Notes under the pieces: model-generated
What the model was told of the DNA's origin: nothing
The model's input: only the letters and a program-made list of their open reading frames with translations
The model's database searches: none
Shown: piece after piece, positions 25,902-34,448 of the stretch
Layout of the letters: the number at the start of each line of letters is the position of its first letter
Numbering within the stretch: position 1 is the first letter of the stretch
Origin: a virus
Virus record (IMG/VR): IMGVR_UViG_3300008117_000058
Coordinates: 1 to 51,142 of that record
DNA length: 51,142 nucleotides
Direction: 5' to 3' (one strand)
Made by a program: the position numbers and the translations under genes

Positions 25902-28900
25902 TAGAAGTTTTCTAAATTAGTTCTCTTCCAACCAGTACTAGTTTTTACGTATAGGAAGTTATCATCTCTTGTTATATTACCTTCATTACCATTAACATCA
26001 TTTGTTGAAGATGGAGTGTAAAAAGGAATAGTTAACGCATTAGGTTTAAAATCGTTGTTTGTTACAAAATTACCTTCATTATCTGTTACTAATTCAGATG
26101 CGTTGTCTTGACCTTTAGCGTGTAACACTCTTAAACCACCACCTACAGCTGTTATATGGTTACCATTGAAATTTAATTCAATGTTATTATCTTCAGCTAA
26201 TACTGTTTGTGTTTCTAAATACGTGTTATTAACAATACTTGAACCAGTTGATAATTCTTTAATAGCTTCAACTAACAATGCTGTTACATTATCATAATGA
26301 ACACCCATATATTGTTCGTCTGAATTTTTGTTAATAAAAGTTAATTCTGGAACTATTTTATTAACTTCTTGTGCGATAAAACCAATTCTAACATCACCAT
26401 TTTCTTCTTCTTTCCAATTATAATTTACACCTCTTAATTGTTTAACTTTTTCTAAGGCGTTTGTTAATGTATTGATATTTGTTTTTAATCTTTCATCAGA
26501 TGTATTTGTAGTTAATGTACCATCAGATGTGTAATGTAACGCACCAGCTGATGCTGATGAACCAATACTTCTAAATCTAGCATTACCGTTAACATCCAAT
26601 CTTTGTGTAGGGTCTTGATTATACGGTATATTAATAGCAACAAATCCTCTTGATGAGCCAGAACCTTGTATATGTAAATCTGGATTATTAGTTGCACCAG
26701 CACCAGTTGATTGACCAGCATAAAATCTAATATAATCAGCTCCAGTACCAAGTGTAGAACCATCATTTGAAATAATATTTAAACCATTTGTGTATATACC
26801 AGCATAAATAAACGCATCACCTTGATAACCATACACTGTATATGTTGGGTCATCCCATGCTCTAACACCTAAAGATATTGAAGCTGTTTGATTTGCGGTG
26901 TTAGCAGTACCAGCAATGACACCAAATAAAGGTAAACCAGTTGTAGCTGATAAGTTAAAAGCACCACCGTTAGCAGCCGTACCGTTATAAAATAAACGAC
27001 TATCTGTATCACCATACGCATCTATAGTATATTGAGGTACCATTGTGTTAATACCAAACTTAGAATCTGATGTGGTATTTTTTAAGATTAAATCACCATA
27101 ATTTTTAAGTATCATCTTAGTATCAGCACTAGTTGTAAAAACAGTACTATCACTTCTAGTTGCAAATAAAATATCTGGTACTGTTGCTGAGTTAACGCCA
27201 ATTAATAAATTATTTGACGTATCTGGTGTTATACTAAAATTAGCGGTAGAACCACCCCCATCTTGTGTTAACAATAGTTCAGCATTATCATTTTCATTTA
27301 TATTATCTGTATCAGCTTGAATTAATATTTTAGCTTCATTTGAACTTTTTAAATGTAATAATTGTAAAGGGTTATCATTATTAATACCAATATAACCTCT
27401 AGTCGAACCAGTACCTTGTATGTGTAAATCTGGTGTATAAATAGATTCAGCATTTTGTCCAGCGTAAAACCTAATATAATCTTCCGTACCAGTACCTGGT
27501 GCTGAAATAATGTTTAACCCATTATTATCAATACTTGAATATAAGAAACTATCATTATTTTTACCATATTCATCCCAAAGAGCCACACTACTACCCCTAA
27601 CACCAACTCTAATTGAATTACTACTATTTATATTACTTTCTATGTATGTTAAAGTGTTATTACCACCATTCATTATAACACTATTTTCATTACTAGTATT
27701 AAAATTAGTATAAAAATTACTATTTGCATTGGTAGCATATAAGTTATTTATATAGACAGTATTATTTGACGTACCAGTAATATTTTTACCAAATACAACT
27801 GTATTAATACCAGTTGCTTGTGAATTTTCACCATGCACAAATGAATGTAAACCACTAGATATCGAATCACTACCACCAGCATGTGAACGATTACCACTAG
27901 CCACACAATTATAACCTTCAGCATGTGAAGCATCACCACTAGCTAATGTGTTATTACCTTCAGCATGGGCTTGAGCACCATTAGCTGTTGTATAAGCACC
28001 TTCAGCATGACTAGCAATACCATTAGCAGTTGTTATATAACCCTCAGCATGACTATCATCACCTTGAGCTATCGTACTTTGACCTTCAGCATGTGAACGA
28101 GCTCCAAATGAACTTGTATTACTACCTTCAGCATGTGATGCGTAACCACCAGCTATGGTAAAATATCCTTCAGCGTGTGATGTAGTGCCAGATGCTATTG
28201 ATGACCATCCTTCAGCATGTGAACCAACCCCACTTGCTATAGTTAACACACCTTCAGCATGAGATGCATCACCAGAAGCTGTACCACCACTGTATAATGA
28301 ACTAAACACGAAAGCACCACCTTCAGCATGTGAACCTTGACCAGTTGCTTGTGAAAAATATCCTTCAGCGTGTGAACGTATACCACTAGCCATAGTACTT
28401 TCACCTTCAGCATGTGCATTATCACCACTAGCTATTGTTTGGTTACCTTCAGCATGTGAACTCCACCCACTACTAATAGTTTGGTAACCTTCAGCATGTG
28501 AACCATAATCACCTAACGCATTAGTATCTTGACCTTCAGCATGTGAATAATCACCACCAGCTATAGTATTAGTACCTTCAGATACTGATGTAATACCAGA
28601 TGCTATACCACCAGAACCAGCTAATACAGCTGAATTAGCACCAGTACCAGCAGTCCATATTGTTGCTGTTGTGGCACTTGAATTAAAAACCCAACCACCC
28701 ATACCTTCTGAATCCAAACAAGTCCAAACATATCCAACTTGTGGATTATCTGAAATTATTAACTTTTCAGTTCTAGTTATTCCAGATACGTCAACCCATA
28801 TTGTTCTTCCAGTATAATCTAAAGAGGTTGCAGAATAAGTTTCAAATGTATTTGTCGTTATAGTACCACTATATGTCGTTGGAGTTAATTGAGCAATTGT

Positions 28901-29287
28901 TACAACTGAAATATCAAAATTAACACCAGAATATGTTAACGCAACAGTATTACCATCAATAACGGTTGTAGTATTTGCAGTCCATATAGCACCAGTTTGT
29001 TGTGTTAAACCAGACGTTGAAGATGTTAACGCTGATAGAGCTGTAATACCTAATTGCATTCTAGGGTCAGCCCAACTATAAACAGTTGAAGTATTATCTC
29101 CAGAAAACGTACTAGCTATATAAGTTTGTGTGTTAGTAATAGCACTAGCAGTTAAGTTTGGACCAGTAGGTAACAAATCAAAAGGTACACCAAATGATGT
29201 ACCACCAGATAAAACTGTTCTAGTTATTGGTCTTTGTTTTGCTTGTCTATTGTCTGAAAAATCTAATTTTGTTCTAAATCCACTCAT
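25901..29287 (-). CDS. HAEG-repeat tail fibre with S74 intramolecular chaperone
   Basis: 1128 residues. Residues about 1-230 are beta-rich. About 240-450 hold 15 HAEG steps and one HAGG (SHAEGYQTISSGW type), a left-handed beta-roll like the YadA head. The middle has fibre shaft modules such as FLYSSIDNNGLNIISAPG and LHIQG(S/T)GS(S/T)RG, each present twice. The S74 (endosialidase-type) chaperone starts at TSDERLKTNI (929), with the expected Ser at the cleavage site, and contains GFIAQEVNKIVPEL. About 115 residues follow it, ending NFLYVKTSTGWKR. S74 domains trimerise fibres and then cleave themselves off. Confidence 0.88.
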   Translation of the reverse strand: MSGFRTKLDFSDNRQAKQRPITRTVLSGGTSFGVPFDLLPTGPNLTASAITNTQTYIASTFSGDNTSTVYSWADPRMQLGITALSALTSSTSGLTQQTGAIWTANTTTVIDGNTVALTYSGVNFDISVVTIAQLTPTTYSGTITTNTFETYSATSLDYTGRTIWVDVSGITRTEKLIISDNPQVGYVWTCLDSEGMGGWVFNSSATTATIWTAGTGANSAVLAGSGGIASGITSVSEGTNTIAGGDYSHAEGQDTNALGDYGSHAEGYQTISSGWSSHAEGNQTIASGDNAHAEGESTMASGIRSHAEGYFSQATGQGSHAEGGAFVFSSLYSGGTASGDASHAEGVLTIASGVGSHAEGWSSIASGTTSHAEGYFTIAGGYASHAEGSNTSSFGARSHAEGQSTIAQGDDSHAEGYITTANGIASHAEGAYTTANGAQAHAEGNNTLASGDASHAEGYNCVASGNRSHAGGSDSISSGLHSFVHGENSQATGINTVVFGKNITGTSNNTVYINNLYATNANSNFYTNFNTSNENSVIMNGGNNTLTYIESNINSSNSIRVGVRGSSVALWDEYGKNNDSFLYSSIDNNGLNIISAPGTGTEDYIRFYAGQNAESIYTPDLHIQGTGSTRGYIGINNDNPLQLLHLKSSNEAKILIQADTDNINENDNAELLLTQDGGGSTANFSITPDTSNNLLIGVNSATVPDILFATRSDSTVFTTSADTKMILKNYGDLILKNTTSDSKFGINTMVPQYTIDAYGDTDSRLFYNGTAANGGAFNLSATTGLPLFGVIAGTANTANQTASISLGVRAWDDPTYTVYGYQGDAFIYAGIYTNGLNIISNDGSTLGTGADYIRFYAGQSTGAGATNNPDLHIQGSGSSRGFVAINIPYNQDPTQRLDVNGNARFRSIGSSASAGALHYTSDGTLTTNTSDERLKTNINTLTNALEKVKQLRGVNYNWKEEENGDVRIGFIAQEVNKIVPELTFINKNSDEQYMGVHYDNVTALLVEAIKELSTGSSIVNNTYLETQTVLAEDNNIELNFNGNHITAVGGGLRVLHAKGQDNASELVTDNEGNFVTNNDFKPNALTIPFYTPSSTNDVNGNEGNITRDDNFLYVKTSTGWKRTNLENF
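27870..28552. repeat. DNA repeats encoding the HAEG beta-roll
   Basis: The 14-nt string CCTTCAGCATGTGA and close variants recur about every 40-60 nt inside the fibre gene, encoding (S/R)HAEG on the minus strand. The spacer sequence varies and stays in frame. This is a protein repeat, not CRISPR, but offers homology for recombination between repeats. Confidence 0.8.
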
Positions 29288-29297
29288 TTTATCAATT

Positions 29298-29313
29298 TTA
29301 TTATAAATATTCT
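29298..29313 (-). promoter_or_regulatory. Late-promoter-like element for the HAEG fibre operon
   Basis: On the minus strand AGAATATTTATAATAA; octamer TATAATAA ends 10 nt before the ATG at 29287. Confidence 0.5.
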
Positions 29314-29324
29314 AGTTTTTGAAT

Positions 29325-29339
29325 ATATTTATAAATAAA
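29325..29339 (+). promoter_or_regulatory. Late promoter (exact TATAAATA) for the 29348-32557 cluster
   Basis: ATATTTATAAATAAA, the same 15-mer as at 13601-13615; the octamer at 29330-29337 ends 10 nt before the ATG at 29348. It forms a divergent pair with the minus-strand element. Confidence 0.6.
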
Positions 29340-29347
29340 GATTTTTT

Positions 29348-29839
29348 ATGAATAGAATAACAAAAAAACAATTAGACGAACTAGTAGGTGGTGATTTCAC
29401 TAGCAGCGGTAGTGATATTAATATTATAGGTAACAGAGAAATACAAACTGGTCCTATTGAAAAACCATACAACGATGATTCTACCTATGAAAAAGGAATA
29501 CCAACGTTTACAGATGTAGTTTTTGCTAGATATAGACAAAACATTCCATGGTTTGCTGTTTATAGTTTTGGTGGTTCTAGAACTGGTGGTATTACACTTA
29601 ATTACGGTTTAGCTGAAAATAAAAATAAAGTTTTAACAAAAGAAAATATTGAAGAAATAATTGAAGATTTAGTGAAAAGAAAAATTTCTAAAGATGAAAT
29701 TGAAAAAGATTATAATCCAGATGTTGAAAAAGTATTGGATAAAATTACTGATTTGGATTTATCTGAAGAACAAATAGAAGAATTGTTAAAAGCTTTAGAA
29801 GAAAAAAAGAATAACCCTTCAAAAACAAAAAACATTTAA
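29348..29839 (+). CDS. Hypothetical protein, probable virion component
   Basis: 163 residues, not recognised. The N-terminus is polar (MNRITKKQLDELVGGDF), a middle beta-like part contains FARYRQNIPWFAVYSFGGSR, and the C-terminal 70 residues are charged helices with EEIIEDLVKRK and LSEEQIEELLKALEEKK, probably coiled coil. It opens a six-gene unit with one strong late-type promoter and a terminator at the end, so a late function (virion or assembly) is likely. Confidence 0.65.
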   Translation: MNRITKKQLDELVGGDFTSSGSDINIIGNREIQTGPIEKPYNDDSTYEKGIPTFTDVVFARYRQNIPWFAVYSFGGSRTGGITLNYGLAENKNKVLTKENIEEIIEDLVKRKISKDEIEKDYNPDVEKVLDKITDLDLSEEQIEELLKALEEKKNNPSKTKNI

Positions 29840-29840
29840 C

Positions 29841-30263
29841 ATGGCTAACAGAGCAATAAAAGATAATAATTTAACTATAAACAACGAAACAAAGAAGTAT
29901 AAAGCTTATGCTACTGAAGAAACACGTTTAAGACAAGCTAAAGAGTTATGTGAAGTACAGAAAAATTGTTCTGAATATCATAGATTAGGTGGTGAAAATA
30001 GATTAAAAGAAGTTGAAAACTTAGTTCACCAAGAACAAAAAAAAGATGAATTAAGAAGAAAGATTCAAGACGTTACTAGTCATAAAAACGTTCATCAATC
30101 TGAGAAAAACCCAACAGAAGTTTCAACACCTAATGTTGCTAAAAAAAACAATAATAAAAATGGAATGATTTTACCTATTTCTGACGCTTTGAAAGAAGAA
30201 ATTTCAACAATGAAATATTTAATAGAGTATATGAATAACAATAACAACAAAATAAATTTATAA
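29841..30263 (+). CDS. Hypothetical charged helical protein
   Basis: 140 residues, Lys/Glu/Asn-rich and mostly helical, with two cysteines (CEVQKNC, about 33-39). There is a low-complexity Lys/Asn run near 105-110 (AKKNNNKNG) and a C-terminal helix DALKEEISTMKYLIEYM. No family recognised. It starts 1 nt after the upstream stop and lies 4 nt before the paralogous pair, so it belongs to the same transcript. Confidence 0.6.
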   Translation: MANRAIKDNNLTINNETKKYKAYATEETRLRQAKELCEVQKNCSEYHRLGGENRLKEVENLVHQEQKKDELRRKIQDVTSHKNVHQSEKNPTEVSTPNVAKKNNNKNGMILPISDALKEEISTMKYLIEYMNNNNNKINL

Positions 30264-30267
30264 AAAT

Positions 30268-30741
30268 ATGCCAACTCCTTACATTTACGGTCAAACTCCG
30301 TTAGAAAAATTCGCAATAAATGGTAATCCATTATATGGTAATAGTGGTAGACTTTGGTTAATCCAACAATCTAAAGTTGGTACTGGTAAATATGCATACA
30401 GTGGACCATATAAAAACCCAGATATTACTGGTAATTTAGGTGATAAATATAGCGTTTCACACACTAACGCTGTGGCTGATACTACTTCACCATATTTAGG
30501 TAAAGGTACTGGTGACGCTATTGATATCAATAACACTCAAAAAGGTATTACAGCTAGAAATAATTATGCTGGTGGTAGTTTTGAAGATATCAACGGTGTG
30601 TCATCACAAGTTGGTTCTGGTAGAAAAGCACAACAAGTTTTAAATTCTACTATATGTGGTTATGGTCCTAAAAGTATAGGTTATAAAGAATATGACAAAC
30701 AACCAGATATGTCAGCTAATAAAGGTCAAGTATCAATTTAA
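30268..30741 (+). CDS. Probable virion protein, first of a tandem paralogous pair
   Basis: 157 residues that begin MPTPYIYGQTPLEK, exactly like the next gene. Shared segments include RLWLIQQ(S/T)KVGTGK, SGPYKNP, TGNLGDKYSV, NAVADTT and GGSFEDING. It differs mainly by an insertion after LEK (FAINGNPLYGNSG) and by its last 35 residues. The Gly/Asn/Tyr-rich, low-charge composition suggests a beta-structured capsid or tail surface component. No family name comes to mind. Confidence 0.7.
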   Translation: MPTPYIYGQTPLEKFAINGNPLYGNSGRLWLIQQSKVGTGKYAYSGPYKNPDITGNLGDKYSVSHTNAVADTTSPYLGKGTGDAIDINNTQKGITARNNYAGGSFEDINGVSSQVGSGRKAQQVLNSTICGYGPKSIGYKEYDKQPDMSANKGQVSI

Positions 30742-30747
30742 TAATTT

Positions 30748-31176
30748 ATGCCAACTCCTTACATATACGGTCAAACACCATTAGAAAAAGCAGCAATTAC
30801 TCAACGCTTGTGGTTAATTCAACAAACTAAAGTTGGTACTGGTAAAGTATATTCTGGTCCATACAAAAATCCAGTTATTACTGGTAATTTAGGTGACAAA
30901 TATAGTGTTACACATACCAATGCTGTGGCTGATACAACAACACCTAGTTATGGTAAAGGTACTGGTGACCAAATAGATGTTAATGACACTAAAAAAGGTA
31001 TCACAGCTAGATACAATTATAATGGTGGTAGTTTTGAAGATATCAATGGTCAACCAAATCAAGGTTCTGGTAGGTCAAATTTAACAACATTAAATAGTAC
31101 TAGATTTGGTTACTTTCCAAATAATGAGTATGGTATTCCAGATATAACGTTAAATTCTGGAACTATTAAAATATAA
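30748..31176 (+). CDS. Probable virion protein, second of a tandem paralogous pair
   Basis: 142 residues, the paralogue of the product of 30268-30741 along nearly the whole length, and lacking its 13-residue N-terminal insertion. The C-terminal part (about 110-142) has diverged. Six nucleotides separate the two genes, the sign of an in-place tandem duplication. Keeping both suggests related but distinct positions in the virion, or hetero-oligomers. Confidence 0.7.
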   Translation: MPTPYIYGQTPLEKAAITQRLWLIQQTKVGTGKVYSGPYKNPVITGNLGDKYSVTHTNAVADTTTPSYGKGTGDQIDVNDTKKGITARYNYNGGSFEDINGQPNQGSGRSNLTTLNSTRFGYFPNNEYGIPDITLNSGTIKI

Positions 31177-31185
31177 AAAACATTA

Positions 31186-31971
31186 ATGAAGCTTTACAAT
31201 ATATACGAATCAATTATATTAGAAGAAATAACTAATTTGATGCAGCTAAACGAAGCTGCATCAGAAAGTGAAATTGATAATATTTTGAATGGTGACCCAA
31301 ATAAAAAAGGTAAGTTTTATTATGTGTCTTTCAAGTATCAAAGCAATAATGGTGAGATATCTAATAGATGGGTTCAAATTTTCCAAAGAAATATATCAAC
31401 TGCTAATAATGGCTTAATTGACGCTTACCAAGTTTCTAAGAATGGACAAGATTCAGCTCCATCAAATGAAAGTGGTAGTTTAACTGGTTGGAAAAAATTT
31501 AAATTAGATAGAATGTCGGAAATTAAAGTTTCTAAAGTGCCATTTTATGAAGCACCAAAACGTTATATTTCTGGATACAAAGCTGATGGTTCACCAAAAT
31601 GGGCTGCATTTAACCCAAATGGTAATAATTCGCCTACAGTACAAAGTACACAAAAAATTGCTGACATTGGTAGTTATCAATATGCTGATAGTACTATAAA
31701 ACAAAGAGAATATCAGAAGAAAAAAGCAGAAAAAGAAAAACAACAAAGAATAGAATTACAAAAACAAAATTTTGCAAATAGAAACCAAGCTCAAGATAAA
31801 GAGAAAAAAGAATTACAAAAAGTAGAATTTGATAAATTTAAACAAAGACAACAACAATTACAACAACAAAGAGATTTAGAAAAACAACAACAACAAAAGC
31901 AAGAACTACCTAAAGATAGTGATATAGAAAATAATGATATAGAAAATAAAGATGAACTAAATAACCTATAA
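31186..31971 (+). CDS. WYL-like domain protein with Gln-rich coiled-coil tail
   Basis: 261 residues. The N-terminus KLYNIYESIILEEITNLMQL is a helix. Residues about 42-115 read like a WYL-type SH3-like barrel: FYYVSFKYQSNNGEISNRW, then LIDAYQVS, then GWKKFKLDRMSEIKVSKV, matching the usual pattern of Tyr strand, AYQ strand and FKLDRI strand. From about 165 the chain is a Lys/Gln-rich coiled coil with QQQ runs. WYL domains bind ligands or nucleic acid in regulators; here there is no helix-turn-helix. The assignment is tentative and by eye. Confidence 0.45.
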   Translation: MKLYNIYESIILEEITNLMQLNEAASESEIDNILNGDPNKKGKFYYVSFKYQSNNGEISNRWVQIFQRNISTANNGLIDAYQVSKNGQDSAPSNESGSLTGWKKFKLDRMSEIKVSKVPFYEAPKRYISGYKADGSPKWAAFNPNGNNSPTVQSTQKIADIGSYQYADSTIKQREYQKKKAEKEKQQRIELQKQNFANRNQAQDKEKKELQKVEFDKFKQRQQQLQQQRDLEKQQQQKQELPKDSDIENNDIENKDELNNL

Positions 31972-31972
31972 T

Positions 31973-32557
31973 ATGGATACACCAGCACCAGTTAATTTAG
32001 CTGCACTTAAAGGTATTTTAGCAAACGCTAAAAAAGTTATGAACAAAGTAGAAGAAAATTCCACACCTACAAACGCTAAAAAAAGTGTTAGAGAAAGTTA
32101 CGATGATTACAATAACTATCAACAACCAATGTATAATGAAATGGATGAAAGAGAACCAGTGTATGAAAACTTTACACCATCTACACCATCTCAAATGCAA
32201 CCTCAAATGTACACACCAGAACAAGTAATGGCATCTAAATTACCGCCAGCTATAAAAGAGGCAATGCTTAAAAACCCGATACCTCAATTGCAAGGGCCAC
32301 CGTCTAAATTCAGTTTAGAAGATTTAGGTGATTTGGTAGAACAACCACAAAGAAAGTCACAACCATTACGTGAATCTAGCGGTAATCATCAACCACAAAT
32401 GTCTATTGACGCTAATATGTTAAAGGCAATGGTTAAAGAAGCAGTTGCTGAATATTTCAAAGAATCGTATGAAAAAAGGATTACAGAAACGACAATAGCA
32501 AAAACGATTAACCTATTAATTAAAGAAGGTAAATTACAAACAAAGAAAAAAATATAA
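31973..32557 (+). CDS. Hypothetical Pro/Gln-rich protein, possibly assembly-related
   Basis: 194 residues. A short N-terminal helix (NLAALKGILANAKKVMNKV) and a C-terminal helix pair (ANMLKAMVKEAVAEYFKESY, then TIAKTINLLIKEGKL) bracket a Pro/Gln/Met-rich disordered middle. This shape would fit a scaffold, prohead-core or linker protein, but no family is recognised. It starts 1 nt after the WYL-like gene and is the last gene before a terminator. Confidence 0.6.
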   Translation: MDTPAPVNLAALKGILANAKKVMNKVEENSTPTNAKKSVRESYDDYNNYQQPMYNEMDEREPVYENFTPSTPSQMQPQMYTPEQVMASKLPPAIKEAMLKNPIPQLQGPPSKFSLEDLGDLVEQPQRKSQPLRESSGNHQPQMSIDANMLKAMVKEAVAEYFKESYEKRITETTIAKTINLLIKEGKLQTKKKI

Positions 32558-32584
32558 AAAAAGGGGTGTAAAAACCCCTTTTTT
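32556..32584. terminator. Intrinsic terminator after the 29348-32557 cluster
   Basis: AAAAAAAGGGG, loop TGTAAAAA, CCCCTTTTTT. The strong stem with a U-run directly follows the stop codon and separates probable virion genes from the glycan cluster. Confidence 0.85.
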
Positions 32585-32648
32585 ATTTACATATAAATTA
32601 TAGTTGTTATAATTAAACTATTGATAAAAAGTTTTTAAAAGAAATTTT

Positions 32649-33920
32649 ATGAAAAAATTAAAAGTACTAGTAGTACCTAGTGATAGAACTGGAGTTAGTT
32701 ACTATCGCTCAACTAACCCACACATCGCATTAGAAAATAACTATCCAAATGAATTTCATGTTGACGTGGATTATGAACCACAATTAAACAACGATGAATG
32801 GTTAAAACAATATGATATTATTCATTACCACAGAACATTAGGTAACTATGACCAAATGGGTCCTTTATTAGAAAAATTAAATTCTTTAGGTATTGTTACT
32901 ATTATGGATTTAGATGACTATTGGTCCCCAGGGGAACACCACCCAGCATATCATTTAATCAAAGCGCATAAAATTGATGAAATGATTTTAAACAACATTA
33001 AATTAGCTAAAAACGTAACAACTACAACTAGTTTATTTGCAAATGAAATTGCTAAGTATAACAAGAATGTGCATGTCTTAGCTAACGCTATCAACCCATC
33101 AGAAAAACAATTTACACCTAATTTAGAACCTTCAAATGGAAGACTTAGAATTGGATGGTTAGGTGGTTCATCACATTTAAAAGATTTAGAAATTCTTAAA
33201 GGTATTGTTGGTAAACTTAAAACTGACGGTTTATTAGATAAAGTTCAATTTGTATTATGTGGTTTTGATATCAGAGGTACACATACTGAAATAGACCAAA
33301 ACACTGGCCAACAAAAAACTAGAAACATTACACCAATGGAAAGTTTTTGGTATCAATATGAAAGAATCTTTACTGATGACTACAAAACTGTAAGTCCAGA
33401 ACATAAAGATTTCTTGATGAAGTTTATACCTAACTCTGAATTTGATGGCGTTGCAAATGAAGCATATAGACGTGTTTGGACTAAACCAATTTCAACTTAT
33501 GCAACTAACTATAATTTATTTGATGTATCATTAGCTCCGTTAGAAGAAAACATTTTTAACAAAGTTAAATCACAATTAAAAGTTATTGAAGCTGGTTTTC
33601 ATCACAAAGCTATCATTGCTCAAAACTTTGGACCTTATACTTTAGATGTTAAGAACGCTATTAAATTTGGTGGTGGTTTTGAAGAAGATGGAAATGGTAT
33701 TTTAATTGATAAAGCTAAAAACCATAAAGATTGGTATTCATCAATTAAAAAATTAATACAAAATCCAGACGTAGTTAAACAGTTACAAGATAATCTATAT
33801 AACACAGTTAAAGATACTTATTCACTAGATAAAGTAACTGAACAACGAAGAGAACTTTACATTAATTTAGTTAACGAGAAAAAAGGTAAAACAACTAAAA
33901 AAGAAAAACAATTAGCATAA
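32649..33920 (+). CDS. GT-B glycosyltransferase (GT4-like)
   Basis: 423 residues. The N-terminal Rossmann half begins KVLVVPSDRTGVSYYRS and includes DIIHYHRTLG and MDLDDYWSPG. The C-terminal donor-binding half starts near LRIGWLGGSSHLKDLEIL (about 165) and ends with the SQLKVIEAGFHHKAIIAQ segment that replaces the usual E-x7-E region. No membrane segment, so it is cytosolic. It opens the glycan cluster after a terminator, 64 nt from the previous unit; no late octamer was found upstream. Its stop overlaps the next start by one base (TAATG). Sugar specificity unknown. Confidence 0.85.
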   Translation: MKKLKVLVVPSDRTGVSYYRSTNPHIALENNYPNEFHVDVDYEPQLNNDEWLKQYDIIHYHRTLGNYDQMGPLLEKLNSLGIVTIMDLDDYWSPGEHHPAYHLIKAHKIDEMILNNIKLAKNVTTTTSLFANEIAKYNKNVHVLANAINPSEKQFTPNLEPSNGRLRIGWLGGSSHLKDLEILKGIVGKLKTDGLLDKVQFVLCGFDIRGTHTEIDQNTGQQKTRNITPMESFWYQYERIFTDDYKTVSPEHKDFLMKFIPNSEFDGVANEAYRRVWTKPISTYATNYNLFDVSLAPLEENIFNKVKSQLKVIEAGFHHKAIIAQNFGPYTLDVKNAIKFGGGFEEDGNGILIDKAKNHKDWYSSIKKLIQNPDVVKQLQDNLYNTVKDTYSLDKVTEQRRELYINLVNEKKGKTTKKEKQLA

Positions 33921-34378
33921 TGGAAAAGAATGAAAAACTTAAAATTGTATTTGATTTTATCGCAGATTATTTAACTGAATCAAATACACATAAAGAAGAA
34001 CCAAAAAAAGTAGAGGTACCAGTTAATGAAGAACCAAGACTTGAACCTAATAAAGTTATTTTAGATAAAGATAAAGAAAAAGAGGTTAATCATATTCTAA
34101 ATGTTATGAAACATGCAGAATTTATTGATAAATATTCAAAAAAACGTGGTTCTAGTAAAATTGTACCACTTAATGAAAGAGATATGGATGAAGATGAAAT
34201 AGTTCAAATGGATAAAGCAATTATTGAAAATCGTAAAAAAGAAAGTAAAACGATGGATAGCTTTATTGAAACTCTTAGAGAATCTAAAAATATTATAGAT
34301 GATTTAGAAGTTAAAAAACCTATAATATCTAGTATTCCTCCATCGGTTTTAAATACTCTAGAAAGTAGTAAAAAATAA
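33920..34378 (+). CDS. Hypothetical charged protein
   Basis: 152 residues, not recognised. It is highly charged and probably helical or partly disordered: KIVFDFIADYLTESN at the N-terminus, a Glu/Lys/Pro-rich linker (about 27-50), then EVNHILNVMKHAEFIDKYSK. TAATG-coupled to the glycosyltransferase upstream. About 70 nt without a gene follow, with an AT-only inverted repeat (34402-34410 and 34430-34438). Confidence 0.6.
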   Translation: MEKNEKLKIVFDFIADYLTESNTHKEEPKKVEVPVNEEPRLEPNKVILDKDKEKEVNHILNVMKHAEFIDKYSKKRGSSKIVPLNERDMDEDEIVQMDKAIIENRKKESKTMDSFIETLRESKNIIDDLEVKKPIISSIPPSVLNTLESSKK

Positions 34379-34448
34379 TTTTTGATATTGATTTAATGGT
34401 TTTTTATTAGTATATTAGTAAAAATAATTCTAATAAAATAATAAAAAT

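Noticed and set aside
27870-28552. CRISPR-like spaced direct repeats
   Set aside because: The repeats are short, in frame, and encode HAEG steps of a fibre beta-roll; unit length varies with protein loops and no cas genes are present.
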